A stretch of 64,000 bases of DNA from MAG-120531 sp038125995 (GCA_038125995.1 JAYPEX010000010.1:1-64000); one strand, 5' to 3'; shown: positions 36,506 to 46,154, counted from the first letter of the stretch. Numbers and translations are program-made. The notes: a model not told the origin generated them from the sequence alone.

Positions 36506-37829
36506 ATGCGTATTCAAATCGAACCAAGCCATCCTCGTCAATACTTTTAAGGATGACCTTGTGCATAGTATTGACAAGTGATGGATCCCAAGGAGCTTTT
36601 ACTTTGACGTAGTTTTCTGTAAAGCCATGGATGTATCCTTTTTTATTCTCCCCCTCAAATAAAACGTTGCGCTCTGAACCTAATTGAGATTCATAAAAGG
36701 CATGTCTGAGTTTTAAAGAGAGACCTCTTAGCATTTTGGAACGTTTAGTTCTTACTTCTTGAGGAACAACTCCATCCATATCAATAGCTTCTGTATTCTC
36801 ACGTTCAGAATAGGTAAAAACGTGTAGATAGGATACTCCTAACTCAGAAAGATAGCGATAGGTTTCCAAAAAGTGTTCGTCAGTTTCCCCCGGAAAACCT
36901 ACAATTACATCCACACCAATACAAGCATCTGGCATTACTGACTTGATTTGACGCACCCTTTCGGTATACAAATCAGTTAAGTAACGTCTTTTCATCAGCT
37001 TTAAAAGTACATCACTTCCCGATTGCAATGGAATGTGAAAGTGAGGAACAAAAGAGCGAGACTGGCTTACAAAATCAATCACGTCATTTTTAAGAAGATT
37101 GGGTTCGATAGAGGATATTCTCAATCTTGAGATCCCCTCAACCTTATCTAGTGCTTGAACTAAATCAAAAAAGGTGTGTAAGTGTTTCTTATTTCCAAAT
37201 TCACCCTTACCGTAATCCCCAATATTGACTCCGGTAAGCACTATTTCTTTAATTCCTTTGGAAGATATTTCTGCGGCATTTTTAAGAACGCGTTCCAAGG
37301 TATCCGATCTAGAGATTCCTCTAGCGAGTGGAATTGTACAATAAGTACATTTGTAATCACAACCGTCTTGTACTTTTAAAAATGCTCTAGTTCTTCCTCC
37401 GATTGCATAAGAGCCAACATAAAAATCGGACTCTTCAATTTCACAAGCGTGAACCTGACCAAATTCATTTTTGGTCAAATCGTTTAAATAGGAAGTAAGC
37501 TGAAATTTTTCTTTGGTTCCCAACACAAGGTCTACTCCATCAACTGCAGCTAACTCCTCAGGTTTTAATTGAGCATAACAACCAACTGCAGCAACAAAGG
37601 CATTGGGGTTTTTCTTTTGTGCTTTCTTGACGTAATTCTTGAATTTCTTATCGGCATTTTCAGTAACCGAGCACGTATTGATCACATAGATATCCGCATA
37701 CTCATCAAAAGAAACGGATTTAAAGTTCTCCGCTTCGAATGAACGTTTAATCGTATCGGTCTCAGAAAAATTGAGTTTACACCCAAGGGTGTAAAAAGCT
37801 ACTTTTTTAGAATTTACTTTAAGCTCCAT
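36504..37829 (-). CDS. mtaB: tRNA t6A37 methylthiotransferase
   Basis: 441-residue radical-SAM enzyme that adds a methylthio group to t6A at position 37 of ANN-decoding tRNAs. N-terminal UPF0004 domain with cluster cysteines (GCKLNFSETD, NTCSVTENAD, GCYAQ), radical-SAM CxxxCxxC in GCDYKCTYCTIP, and a C-terminal TRAM-like segment (YIHGFTENYVKVKAPW). The ATG at 37829 was chosen; starting at 37862 would run into the upstream gene. It begins 1 nt after the GlmU-like stop, so the two form an operon. Confidence 0.94.
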   Translation of the reverse strand: MELKVNSKKVAFYTLGCKLNFSETDTIKRSFEAENFKSVSFDEYADIYVINTCSVTENADKKFKNYVKKAQKKNPNAFVAAVGCYAQLKPEELAAVDGVDLVLGTKEKFQLTSYLNDLTKNEFGQVHACEIEESDFYVGSYAIGGRTRAFLKVQDGCDYKCTYCTIPLARGISRSDTLERVLKNAAEISSKGIKEIVLTGVNIGDYGKGEFGNKKHLHTFFDLVQALDKVEGISRLRISSIEPNLLKNDVIDFVSQSRSFVPHFHIPLQSGSDVLLKLMKRRYLTDLYTERVRQIKSVMPDACIGVDVIVGFPGETDEHFLETYRYLSELGVSYLHVFTYSERENTEAIDMDGVVPQEVRTKRSKMLRGLSLKLRHAFYESQLGSERNVLFEGENKKGYIHGFTENYVKVKAPWDPSLVNTMHKVILKSIDEDGLVRFEYA

Positions 37830-37830
37830 T

Positions 37831-38843
37831 TTAATCTTTTCTGTAAACTTTAGATTGTTCAAAGACCTCTTGAAGAATTACCTTATCTTCTTCACTGAGT
37901 ACTATAGACCTGCGTTCCATAACTCGCTCTGCGGTATCTAGAGCCTTGCTTAACAGGTAGGTAGTAGAATTCTTATCACCACCCCAGCTAAAACTTGGCA
38001 CAAAGTTCTTCACAAAACCAGATCCAAAAATTGTAGAACACACTCCAACTACCGTTGCAGTATTAAACATGGTATTTATAGCTGATTTAGAATGATCTCC
38101 CATAATGAGTCCACAGAACTGTCTTCCCGTAGTAACAAACCTATTTTGATCGTAATTCCACAATCGGGTGATTGAATAATCGTTCTTTAAGTTAGATGTA
38201 TTCGTATCTGCTCCAATATTACACCATTCTCCAATAACTGAATTTCCTAAAAATCCATCGTGACCTTTATTGGAATAACCAAAAACAATTGAATTATTGA
38301 TTTCGCCTCCAACCTTACAATGAGGTCCGATACTGATAGCTCCGTAGAATTTTGCAGCCATTTTGACAACGGAATGTTCCCCAAGAGAAAAAGGACCTCT
38401 AATGGCAGATGACTCCATCACTTCAGCATTTTTTCCAATGTAGATCGGTCCCGTAGAAGCATTAAATACGCTACAGGAAATCACAGCTCCTTCTTCCAAA
38501 AAGAATTGATCGGGATTGATTACTGTACAGTGTTCTGGAATAGGAGCACTTATTCTATCTTTAGTTAAAAGCTCAAAATCAGCTCGAAGCACTTCATCAT
38601 TTTTCACAAACAATTCCCATACATGTTTGACAACTAGCACTTCAAAATCAATCGCTATCAGATGAAGTTTACTGAGATCCTCAACTTTATTAGAAGATCT
38701 GTAAGCAATTAAATCTCCTTCATAGGTCAATCCTTGTNNNNNNNNNNNNNNNNNNNNNNNNNNNNNNNNNNNNNNNNNNNNNNNNNNNNNNNNNNNNNNN
38801 NNNNNNNNNNNNNNNNNNNNNNNNNNNNNNNNNNNNNATTCAT
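37831..38843 (-). CDS. GlmU-family putative sugar nucleotidyltransferase, interrupted by a gap
   Basis: The C-terminal ~300 residues are intact: a left-handed beta-helix of hexapeptide repeats (for example GPIYIGKNAEVMESSAIRGP, IGEWCNIGADTNTSNLKNDY) typical of the GlmU-like Bacteroidota family (TIGR03991 as I recall, about 390 residues). The N-terminal nucleotidyltransferase part is mostly lost in the N gap 38738-38837. The true start is probably ATG 38843, whose frame differs from that after the 100-N filler; about 85-90 residues are missing, so the real gap should be near 260 bp. Role in cell-envelope sugar nucleotide synthesis is inferred. Confidence 0.85.
38738..38837. other. Assembly gap (100 N), real sequence missing
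   Basis: Exactly 100 N inside the GlmU-like gene. The flanks share no overlap, and the reading frames of the start codon and of the body disagree across it, so the filler length is arbitrary. Confidence 0.98.
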
Positions 38844-38847
38844 AATA

Positions 38848-38855
38848 CAAATATA
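38848..38855 (-). promoter_or_regulatory. -7 box of the GlmU-like gene
   Basis: TATATTTG on the minus strand ends only 4 nt before the ATG at 38843, suggesting a leaderless or nearly leaderless mRNA. It lies just after the rpmE2 terminator. Confidence 0.45.
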
Positions 38856-38861
38856 ATCAAC

Positions 38862-38899
38862 AAAAAAGTCACGTTTCAACCTCAATTGAAACGTGACTT
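38862..38899 (-). terminator. Intrinsic terminator of rpmE2
   Basis: Perfect 14-bp stem (38866-38879 with 38886-38899), 6-nt loop, followed by six T on the minus strand. One of the strongest hairpins in the window. Confidence 0.92.
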
Positions 38900-38921
38900 A
38901 AATATAAGGCTAAAAAATTCC

Positions 38922-39173
38922 TTACTTCTGGAATTTCTTGTATTTGTTCTTGAATTTATCGATACGTCCTGCTGTATCAACCAATTTAGTTTTACCTGTG
39001 TAAAAAGGGTGAGAAGTTCTAGAAATCTCTAACTTTACCAATGGGTATTCAACACCCTCAACTTCGATTGTTTCTTTTGCTTCTACAGTAGATTTAGTGA
39101 TGAATACATCTTCGTTAGACATATCTTTGAATGCTACTAATCTATAATTCTCTGGATGAATTCCTTGTTTCAT
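38922..39173 (-). CDS. rpmE2: Ribosomal protein bL31, type B
   Basis: 83 residues; MKQGIHPENYRLVAFKDMSN and SHPFYTGKTKLVDTAGRIDKF are the bL31 signature. It contains no cysteine, so it is the zinc-free type B form, which in other bacteria replaces the zinc form under zinc limitation; in Bacteroidota it is often the only copy. Promoter at 39201-39230 and terminator directly after, so a single-gene unit. Confidence 0.96.
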   Translation of the reverse strand: MKQGIHPENYRLVAFKDMSNEDVFITKSTVEAKETIEVEGVEYPLVKLEISRTSHPFYTGKTKLVDTAGRIDKFKNKYKKFQK

Positions 39174-39200
39174 AATCTATTTACTTCTGATTTTGGACTG

Positions 39201-39230
39201 CAAATTTAATCTTTTTTATTAAACCAACAA
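39201..39230 (-). promoter_or_regulatory. Promoter of rpmE2
   Basis: Minus strand TTG (complement of 39228-39230), 19-nt spacer, TAAATTTG (complement of 39201-39208), about 28 nt upstream of the ATG. Confidence 0.65.
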
Positions 39231-39288
39231 TGTTTGATTAAAAAAATAATGATGTATCTTTATCTTATTAAAATTAAAACCAAATCTA

Positions 39289-39807
39289 ATGGAACAAAAT
39301 GAAATAAAAACAGGTAAATACGCCTTAACTTATGGAGGACTTCTAGGTATTGTAGGAGTTGTTTTTAGCGTAATGATCTACATGATGGATATGCTGTATG
39401 AACAAAGCCCAGTTCAAAGTATCATCGGTATTCTCGCTGCACTAATAATAATTTTCATAGGTGTTAAAACCTATAAAAAAGACAACGAAGGATACTTAAC
39501 AGTTAAAGAAGCGATTAAAATCGGTTCAGGAGCAGGAGTGATTGCTGCCCTTGTAAGTATTGTTTACCTATTGATCTTAGCAAACGTAATCGAACCTGAT
39601 TTTTGGAATAAAACTTACGAAATTGGTAGGCAAACACTCATAGACACTTATCCTCAAATGTCAGACGAGCAAGTCGATCAAGCAATTGAAACTCAAAAAA
39701 GCATGAAGTGGATCACCTATCCAATGATGATTATCATGAATACTCTTTTGGGCTTAATTATTGGACTGTTATCAGGAGTAATCTTAAAAAAGAAGCGAGA
39801 AGAGTAA
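39289..39807 (+). CDS. DUF4199 family membrane protein
   Basis: 172 residues with four transmembrane segments (about 14-35, 43-58, 77-100, 142-165) and a central periplasmic or cytosolic loop with a QMSDEQVDQAI motif. It fits the Bacteroidota DUF4199 family, which has no known function. A TATCTTTA box upstream (about 39253) is a weak -7 match. The GT2 gene follows 36 nt after its stop and may be co-transcribed. Confidence 0.82.
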   Translation: MEQNEIKTGKYALTYGGLLGIVGVVFSVMIYMMDMLYEQSPVQSIIGILAALIIIFIGVKTYKKDNEGYLTVKEAIKIGSGAGVIAALVSIVYLLILANVIEPDFWNKTYEIGRQTLIDTYPQMSDEQVDQAIETQKSMKWITYPMMIIMNTLLGLIIGLLSGVILKKKREE

Positions 39808-39843
39808 ACAAAAAGCTTATTTTTGTTGACTCAAATCACACAC

Positions 39844-40964
39844 ATGCAGATTTCTGTAGTCATACCTTTATTAAACGAAGAAGAATCTTTAAGAGAATTA
39901 TACAATTGGATTGCATCGGTGATGCAGTCCAATTCTTTTTCTTATGAGGTCATCTTTATTGATGATGGAAGTGATGATGGTTCGTGGAATCTCATAGAAG
40001 AACTCTCAGAAAAACATTCAGAGATTAAAGGAATCAAGTTTTCCANNNNNNNNNNNNNNNNNNNNNNNNNNNNNNNNNNNNNNNNNNNNNNNNNNNNNNN
40101 NNNNNNNNNNNNNNNNNNNNNNNNNNNNNNNNNNNNNNNNNNNNNCTCATAGAAGAACTCTCAGAAAAACATTCAGAGATTAAAGGAATCAAGTTTTCCA
40201 AAAACTTTGGAAAATCTCAAGCTTTAGACGCAGGTTTTGAACTAGCTGAGGGTGAAGTCATCATCACAATGGATGCTGATCTTCAAGATAATCCAGAAGA
40301 GATTCCAATGCTCTACCAGATGATTACCTATCAAGGTTATCAGTTGGTATCTGGATGGAAAAAGAAGCGATTTGATTCTGTATTGTTGAAGAACATTCCT
40401 TCTAAACTCTTCAATTGGGCTGCTCGTAAAACCTCAGGAATCAAACTTCACGATTTTAATTGCGGGATTAAGGCTTATAAAAATGAAGTTGTAAAAAACA
40501 TCAAAGTTACAGGAGAAATGCACCGCTATATTCCAGTACTTGCTAAAAATGCAGGTTATTCCAATATAGGGGAGCATGTTGTAAAGCATCAGGCTAGAAA
40601 ATACGGAAAGACAAAATTTGGTATGAGTCGATTTATCAATGGATTTTTAGATTTAATAACCATTTGGTTCGTCGGTAAATTCGGCAAAAGACCCATGCAT
40701 TTTTTTGGAGCTTGGGGAGTCATCGTCTTTATTGTTGGTTTTTTATTCACCCTTTACTTGGGAATTGACAAACTTTTTATCAATACAACAGGAAGACTCA
40801 TCACAGAGCGACCTGAATTTTATATAGCATTGATTTGTATCCTTTTAGGAACACAACTCTTTTTGGCTGGTTTTGTAGGAGAACTACTGATTCGCCAACA
40901 AAAACAAACTAACTACTACAACATCTTAAAGAAAATAGGCATTAAAACACAAAAGAAAGAATAA
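39844..40964 (+). CDS. GT2 glycosyltransferase with C-terminal membrane helices, split by a gap artefact
   Basis: Collapsing the duplicated 55-bp flanks and the N run gives a continuous 321-residue protein. The N-terminal GT-A domain has ISVVIPLLNEEESL, FIDDGSDDGS and the metal-binding DADLQD; two transmembrane segments follow (about residues 235-258 and 270-295). This is the dolichol-phosphate-mannose-synthase/ArnC-like layout, transferring a sugar from a nucleotide donor to a polyprenyl phosphate at the inner membrane. The next genes, a phosphohexomutase and an MsbA-like ABC transporter, fit an envelope-glycan or lipid role. Confidence 0.9.
40046..40145. other. Assembly gap flanked by identical 55-bp copies
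   Basis: 100 N between 39991-40045 and 40146-40200, which are identical. This is two contig ends sharing a 55-mer that the scaffolder did not merge; removing one copy and the N run restores the GT2 frame. Confidence 0.95.
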
Positions 40965-40969
40965 TATTG

Positions 40970-42670
40970 ATGAGTTATATCGAGCGCGCCCAGGAATGGA
41001 CAGATGACTTTTTTGACAATGACACTGTAAATGAGGTTTTAAAAATGAAGCAAAACCCAGAGTTGTTGGAGGATTGCTTTTACAGAGACTTAGAGTTTGG
41101 AACTGGTGGAATGAGAGGTGTTATGGGAGTTGGAACCAATAGGATCAACGAATACACCCTTGGAAAGAACACACAAGGATTAGCGAATTATTTAAAAGAG
41201 CTCTATCCTACAAAAGAATTAAAAGTGGCTATTGCCTACGATTGTAGAAATAACTCCAATACTTTGGCTCAAACAGTAGCGAATGTACTTTCTGCTAATG
41301 GTATTGTCGCGTATTTATATCCAGAGCTTCGAACGACTCCTGCCCTTTCTTTTTCTGTTAAAGAACTCAATTGCCAAGCGGGGATTGTTCTTACCGCATC
41401 ACACAATCCACCTGAGTACAATGGCTATAAGGTCTATTGGGCTGATGGTGGACAAATTGTTCCTCCTCAGGATCAAGAAATCGTCAATCACATCAATGCA
41501 ATAGGATTTAAAGATGTCAATTTTAATGCTAATGCATCCCTCATTAAATTAGTAGGAAAGGATACTGATGAAGCCTTCTTTAACGCATCTGTTGCCAATG
41601 GAGATTTTAAGGCTCCAAATAAAGAAAATTTAAATATCGTCTTTACTCCCCTCCACGGAACGTCTATTACAGCAATTCCGGAAGTGCTTAAAAGAGCCGG
41701 ATACAACAATGTTCATATCGTTGAATCACAAAGAACACCCGATGGTAATTTTCCAACGGTGAAATCGCCGAATCCAGAAGAACCAGAAGCTTTAAAATTG
41801 GCACTAGAATTAGCTGAAAAGGTAAATGCCGATATCGTTATAGGAACTGATCCCGATTCTGATCGATTGGGTATTGCTGTCAGAGACCAAAGTGGAAAAC
41901 TAATTCTACTCAATGGAAATCAAACAATGGTGCTGATGATTGATTTTTTGTTACAAGAGCGCCAAAAGAAAGGATTTAAAAAAGGAGATTATATCGCCTC
42001 AACCATTGTATCGACTCCAATGATGAAGGTCATTGCTGATGCTTATGGGGTTGGATACATCGAAACACTTACCGGTTTTAAATGGATTGCTGATGCCATT
42101 AAAAACAGAGAACAACAATACTTCATTGGAGGTGGTGAAGAAAGCTATGGATTTATGGTAGGTGACTTTGTCAGAGATAAAGATGCAGTAACCTCTACCC
42201 TTTTAGCTTGTGAAATTGCAACTTATGCAAAATCTGAAGGCATCAGTATGCATCAGAAACTATTAGAACTCTACAAAAAATATGGATGTTATAAAGAACA
42301 TTTGATTTCACTGGTTAAAAAAGGAAAGAAAGGAGCTGAAGAAATCGCTCAAATGATGGTGGATTTAAGACAAGAGCCACCACACAATATTGGAGGTGAA
42401 AAAGTAATCAGGGTTGCGGATTATCAAGAGTCTACTTTTAAAGACTTGAGAGACAACTCTGAAACAACCATTGATTTACCCAAATCCAATGTACTGATTT
42501 TTCACACCGATAAAGGTTCGATGATTGCCGCCAGACCAAGTGGAACGGAACCTAAAATCAAATTTTACATCAGCGTCAACGCTTCATTATCAACTACAAA
42601 TGACTACCTCAATACATCACAAGAATTACAAGAACGAATCGATGCGATTGCAAAAGACTTTAACAATTAA
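40970..42670 (+). CDS. Phosphoglucomutase/phosphomannomutase (alpha-D-phosphohexomutase)
   Basis: 566 residues. Active-site serine loop TASHNPPEYNGYKVYW (about residue 145), metal loop GTDPDSDRLG, sugar-binding loop GGGEESYG and phosphate-binding loop ARPSGTEPKIKFY are all present. It interconverts glucose-1-P and glucose-6-P and/or the mannose or ribose analogues; the long form is typical of PGM2/phosphopentomutase-like members. ATG 40970 was chosen over TTG 40967. It starts 5 nt after the GT2 stop and is 3 nt from the ABC transporter gene, so a three-gene run. Confidence 0.93.
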   Translation: MSYIERAQEWTDDFFDNDTVNEVLKMKQNPELLEDCFYRDLEFGTGGMRGVMGVGTNRINEYTLGKNTQGLANYLKELYPTKELKVAIAYDCRNNSNTLAQTVANVLSANGIVAYLYPELRTTPALSFSVKELNCQAGIVLTASHNPPEYNGYKVYWADGGQIVPPQDQEIVNHINAIGFKDVNFNANASLIKLVGKDTDEAFFNASVANGDFKAPNKENLNIVFTPLHGTSITAIPEVLKRAGYNNVHIVESQRTPDGNFPTVKSPNPEEPEALKLALELAEKVNADIVIGTDPDSDRLGIAVRDQSGKLILLNGNQTMVLMIDFLLQERQKKGFKKGDYIASTIVSTPMMKVIADAYGVGYIETLTGFKWIADAIKNREQQYFIGGGEESYGFMVGDFVRDKDAVTSTLLACEIATYAKSEGISMHQKLLELYKKYGCYKEHLISLVKKGKKGAEEIAQMMVDLRQEPPHNIGGEKVIRVADYQESTFKDLRDNSETTIDLPKSNVLIFHTDKGSMIAARPSGTEPKIKFYISVNASLSTTNDYLNTSQELQERIDAIAKDFNN

Positions 42671-42673
42671 ACG

Positions 42674-44497
42674 ATGAACTACTTTAAGAGAATATTGAGT
42701 TTTGCCAAGCCGTATAAGAAATACGCCCTTCTCAATATTTTTTTTAACATTCTCTATGCCTTGTTTTCAGCACTGTCATTTGCAGCGCTCATTCCTATGT
42801 TGGATGTGCTTTTTGACAAAACCAAACAGATTGAAATAAAACCCATTTACAATGGGATTGGTAATTTAAAAACCTTTGTTCAAGACAGCCTCAATTACCA
42901 CTTATCTCAAATAAGTGGTAATGATGAAATCGGTGGACTTTTTATGGTGATTGGTCTTATTTTAGGACTCTTTTTTCTTAAAAATTTATTCAACTATTTA
43001 GCGATGTATTTTATTACTTTCCTCAGAAATGGGGTATTAAAAGACATTCGCAATGCACTGTATGATAAAATTGTATCCCTTCCTATCTTCTATTTTACCA
43101 ATAAACGAAAGGGAGATATGCTCTCGAGAATCACAACCGATGTTCTTGAGGTTCAAACATCCTTTTTATCCATCTTAGAACTCATCGTTCGTGAGCCTTT
43201 AACGATCGTCTTCACCTTACTCGTGATGCTATTCATCTCAGTTAAGTTGACCATCTTCGTACTTGTGGTGATTCCAATATCAGGAGCGATCATCTCCAGA
43301 ATTGGCAAGTCGCTCAAAAAGAAATCGGATCGCGTTCAACAAGAACAGGGTAAAATTCTATCTGTTGTAGAAGAATCACTCGGAGGATTAAAAATCATTC
43401 AAGCTTTTGTGGCTGAAAAGAAATTTAAAGCCTTATTTCACCATACCACTGATCGTTTTTTTCACTTTTCAAACAGTTTGCTCAACCGACAAAATTTAGC
43501 TTCTCCAACTTCTGAATTTTTAGGAATTGCTGTAATAGGCGTCTTACTGTGGTACGGCGGTACAATGGTCTTAATCGAAGGAAGTCTAGAAGCCTCCTCT
43601 TTTATCGCCTATATGGGATTAGCATATAACATTCTTACTCCCGCCAAGGCGATCAGCAAGGCTTCTTACGGCCTTAAGAAAGGAAATGCCGCAGCTGCTC
43701 GTATCCTTGAGGTCCTCGACGACAGAAGTGGATTAGACGAGATCAAAGAAGCTCAAGAATTCAGTTCATTTAAGAGTTCTATTGAATTTAAAGAGCTGTG
43801 TTTTTCATATGAAGACAATCAGGTTCTCGATGCTGTCAATCTGAGTTTAAACAAAGGAGAAACGCTAGCCTTGGTCGGGCAATCAGGTTCAGGAAAAACT
43901 ACCCTAGCAAATCTTCTAATGCGCTTCTATCCTATTGAAAAAGGTGTCATTGAAATCGACGGACAAAACATCAAAGATTTTAGCCTTAAGTCGCTAAGAT
44001 CAAATATGGCCTTTGTATCTCAGGAATCCATACTTTTTAACGATTCTGTAATTAATAATATTTGTTTAGGAGTTGAAAACTGCAGTGAAGAACAAGTAAT
44101 TGAAGCTGCAAAAGCAGCCAATGCTCATGAATTCATTTTACAATTAGAACAAGGATATCAAACCAATATTGGCGATGGTGGCAACAAACTAAGTGGTGGA
44201 CAAAAACAACGATTAGCCATTGCGAGAGCCATTTTGAAGAATCCTCCCATTATGATTCTCGATGAGGCTACCTCTGCCCTAGACACACAGAGTGAACAAC
44301 TCGTTCAAGATGCTTTAGAAAAATTGATGCAAAACAGGACTACCTTAGTAATTGCTCACAGACTGTCTACCATTAAAAACGCTGATAAAATTGCTGTGAT
44401 GCAAAATGGCAAGGTCCTAGAACTAGGAACGCATGAAGAGCTCATTGCGAATGAAAATCACTATTATAAATTAGTGAATCTTCAATCACTTTCTTAA
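42674..44497 (+). CDS. ABC transporter, fused permease and ATPase (MsbA-like)
   Basis: 607 residues: six transmembrane helices (about 15-345) followed by an ATPase domain with Walker A GQSGSGKTT, signature LSGGQKQRLAIARA, Walker B PPIMILDEATSALD and the H-loop in VIAHRLSTI. Half-transporter that dimerises; the closest known relatives export lipid A or lipid-linked glycans. The neighbouring GT2 enzyme fits lipid-linked sugar export, but the substrate is inferred. Confidence 0.92.
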   Translation: MNYFKRILSFAKPYKKYALLNIFFNILYALFSALSFAALIPMLDVLFDKTKQIEIKPIYNGIGNLKTFVQDSLNYHLSQISGNDEIGGLFMVIGLILGLFFLKNLFNYLAMYFITFLRNGVLKDIRNALYDKIVSLPIFYFTNKRKGDMLSRITTDVLEVQTSFLSILELIVREPLTIVFTLLVMLFISVKLTIFVLVVIPISGAIISRIGKSLKKKSDRVQQEQGKILSVVEESLGGLKIIQAFVAEKKFKALFHHTTDRFFHFSNSLLNRQNLASPTSEFLGIAVIGVLLWYGGTMVLIEGSLEASSFIAYMGLAYNILTPAKAISKASYGLKKGNAAAARILEVLDDRSGLDEIKEAQEFSSFKSSIEFKELCFSYEDNQVLDAVNLSLNKGETLALVGQSGSGKTTLANLLMRFYPIEKGVIEIDGQNIKDFSLKSLRSNMAFVSQESILFNDSVINNICLGVENCSEEQVIEAAKAANAHEFILQLEQGYQTNIGDGGNKLSGGQKQRLAIARAILKNPPIMILDEATSALDTQSEQLVQDALEKLMQNRTTLVIAHRLSTIKNADKIAVMQNGKVLELGTHEELIANENHYYKLVNLQSLS

Positions 44498-44538
44498 ACC
44501 TTTTGTATCTTTAGTAGTCCAATATACAAACACTTCAA

Positions 44539-45081
44539 TTGATCGAAGAACGTCTACTTGTTGAAAATCTACAAAATGAAAGCTTAAAGCACTCGGCATT
44601 TGAAATGCTAGTTGATGCTTATAAGGAGCGTTTGTATTGGCATATTCGTAGAATATTACTCGATCACGACGATACCGATGATGTGCTTCAAAACACCTTT
44701 ATCAAATGTTTTGAAAATATCAATTCATTTAAAGGCAATTCCAAGCTTTATTCCTGGCTCTATCGAATTGCAACTAATGAAGCCTTGAGTTTTTTAAGAC
44801 AAAAATCTAGAAAATTAGGCATCGAATCGAGTGATTATATCGACCAAAAAGCTTCGCAATTAGAATCTGATGTGTATTTTGAGGGAGATGCCATCGAAAC
44901 CTCCCTTCAAAAAGCATTGGCAAGCCTTCCAGAAAAGCAACGATTGGTTTTTAATATGAAGTATTTTGAAGAAATGAAATACGAGGAAATATCTGAAATA
45001 TTGGAGACCTCCGTAGGTGCATTAAAAGCTTCCTACCATCATGCTACCACAAAAATTAAAGAATTTTTAACCGAGCATTAA
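44539..45081 (+). CDS. ECF-type RNA polymerase sigma factor
   Basis: 180 residues with region 2 (HIRRILLDHDDTDDVLQNTFIKCFENI) and region 4 (LASLPEKQRLVFNMKYFEEMKYEEISEILETSVGALKASYHHATTKI). No ATG lies upstream in frame before a stop, so translation most likely starts at TTG 44539; homologues as I recall begin with the same MxEExLLxxLQ sequence. It heads a cassette with a membrane protein and a CpxP-like exported protein. Confidence 0.9.
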   Translation: MIEERLLVENLQNESLKHSAFEMLVDAYKERLYWHIRRILLDHDDTDDVLQNTFIKCFENINSFKGNSKLYSWLYRIATNEALSFLRQKSRKLGIESSDYIDQKASQLESDVYFEGDAIETSLQKALASLPEKQRLVFNMKYFEEMKYEEISEILETSVGALKASYHHATTKIKEFLTEH

Positions 45082-45112
45082 ACCTTTTGTAAAAAAACAC
45101 ATCTTACTTGAT

Positions 45113-45595
45113 ATGAACGAGATACCAAAAAATAATCCCTTTAAAATACCAGAAAATTATCTGGAAGACTTCAAGGTTTCCCTTGGAGAAAAGAAGGCTC
45201 GTTCTGGCTTTAGCGCTCCAGACAACTACTTTGATTCATTTAAGGTAAGGCTTCCAGAGAAAGAGAAGGAGTCCAAACCAAAAGTTGTTCGATTGTTCAA
45301 CAGTTATAAGATTACTGCAATAGCGGCAGCCATCACAATCTTAATTGCTGTTCCCATCCTTATCAATTCTAACCAATCAACTGTATTAGATTTTGAGCAA
45401 TTGAGTTTTAATGAGGTCGATTCGTATCTGAGATCTACTCAAACCTCTTTTGATAATTATGAATTAGCGAGCAACTTACCTCAAGGGACTTCTGAATTGG
45501 ATTTTTTAGCTTCCAACAAGTCCGCTATTGAAGACTATATCGATTTACAAATAGAAGAATATTCAGAATTAAATCTCTTTGGAAATGACTACTAA
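45113..45595 (+). CDS. Single-pass membrane protein with duplicated FxxPxNYFxxF motif, putative anti-sigma factor
   Basis: 160 residues. The N-terminal cytosolic part has two copies of one motif: NPFKIPENYLEDFKVSL (about 8-24) and SGFSAPDNYFDSFKVRL (about 32-48). One transmembrane segment follows (about 68-84, ITAIAAAITILIAVPIL), then an acidic periplasmic region. Membrane topology and position directly after an ECF sigma gene suggest an anti-sigma role; no zinc finger is seen. The 3' end overlaps the next gene's start by 11 nt. Confidence 0.75.
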   Translation: MNEIPKNNPFKIPENYLEDFKVSLGEKKARSGFSAPDNYFDSFKVRLPEKEKESKPKVVRLFNSYKITAIAAAITILIAVPILINSNQSTVLDFEQLSFNEVDSYLRSTQTSFDNYELASNLPQGTSELDFLASNKSAIEDYIDLQIEEYSELNLFGNDY

Positions 45596-46054
45596 ACTCT
45601 ACCTTTCACTTCTCTTAATCTTTTGTACACTATTTTCGTACGCACAAACTAATAGTGAGAATAATCAATTCGAAAAAATTAAGAGTTTCAAAGTTGCTTA
45701 TTTTACAGAACAACTCTCCTTGACTGCTGAAGAAGCATCTAATTTTTGGCCTGTATACAATCAATTTGAAGAAGCTCAAATTGAAATGTGGCTATCGATG
45801 AGAAAAAGAGCTGAATCATCCAATGAAGATCCTGGCTCACTGAGTGAGTCTGAAGCTAAAAAACTTCTTGAAGAATACATAGCTGAGCGAACTGCAGAAC
45901 ATTTGAGAACCATGAAACTCTACAAGGATTTACAAAATGTTTTGCCAACCAAAAAAGTACTCTTATTGCCTAGAGCTGAAGATAGCTTTAGAAGAAAACT
46001 AATGAGAATGCACAGAGAACGAAGAGATCAAGAAAATCAATCTAAAGAAATAGC
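45585..46054 (+). CDS. CpxP/Spy-like exported helical protein, 3' end lost in a gap
   Basis: The visible 157 residues have a signal peptide (about 1-20, ending FSYAQ), then long amphipathic helices (TEQLSLTAEEASNFWPVYNQF, RTAEHLRTMKLYKDLQ, LPRAEDSFRRKLMRMHRERR in separate parts). The layout resembles periplasmic Spy/CpxP stress sensors; NCBI uses 'sensor of ECF-type sigma factor' for similar flavobacterial proteins, as I recall. The gene runs into the N gap at 46055. The sequence after the gap belongs to a different family, so the true C-terminus is missing. Confidence 0.75.
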
Positions 46055-46154
46055 NNNNNNNNNNNNNNNNNNNNNNNNNNNNNNNNNNNNNNNNNNNNNN
46101 NNNNNNNNNNNNNNNNNNNNNNNNNNNNNNNNNNNNNNNNNNNNNNNNNNNNNN
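46055..46154. other. Assembly gap (100 N) joining two different genes
   Basis: 100 N with no shared flank. The left side is a CpxP-like gene, the right side the end of a DUF302 gene, so at least the end of one gene and most of another are missing. Confidence 0.95.

Noticed and set aside
39991..40200. Direct repeats around the N runs as genuine repeats or mobile-element target duplications
   Set aside because: Three unrelated loci all show exactly 55-bp identical flanks around 100 N, and collapsing them restores conserved proteins; this is an assembly k-mer overlap.
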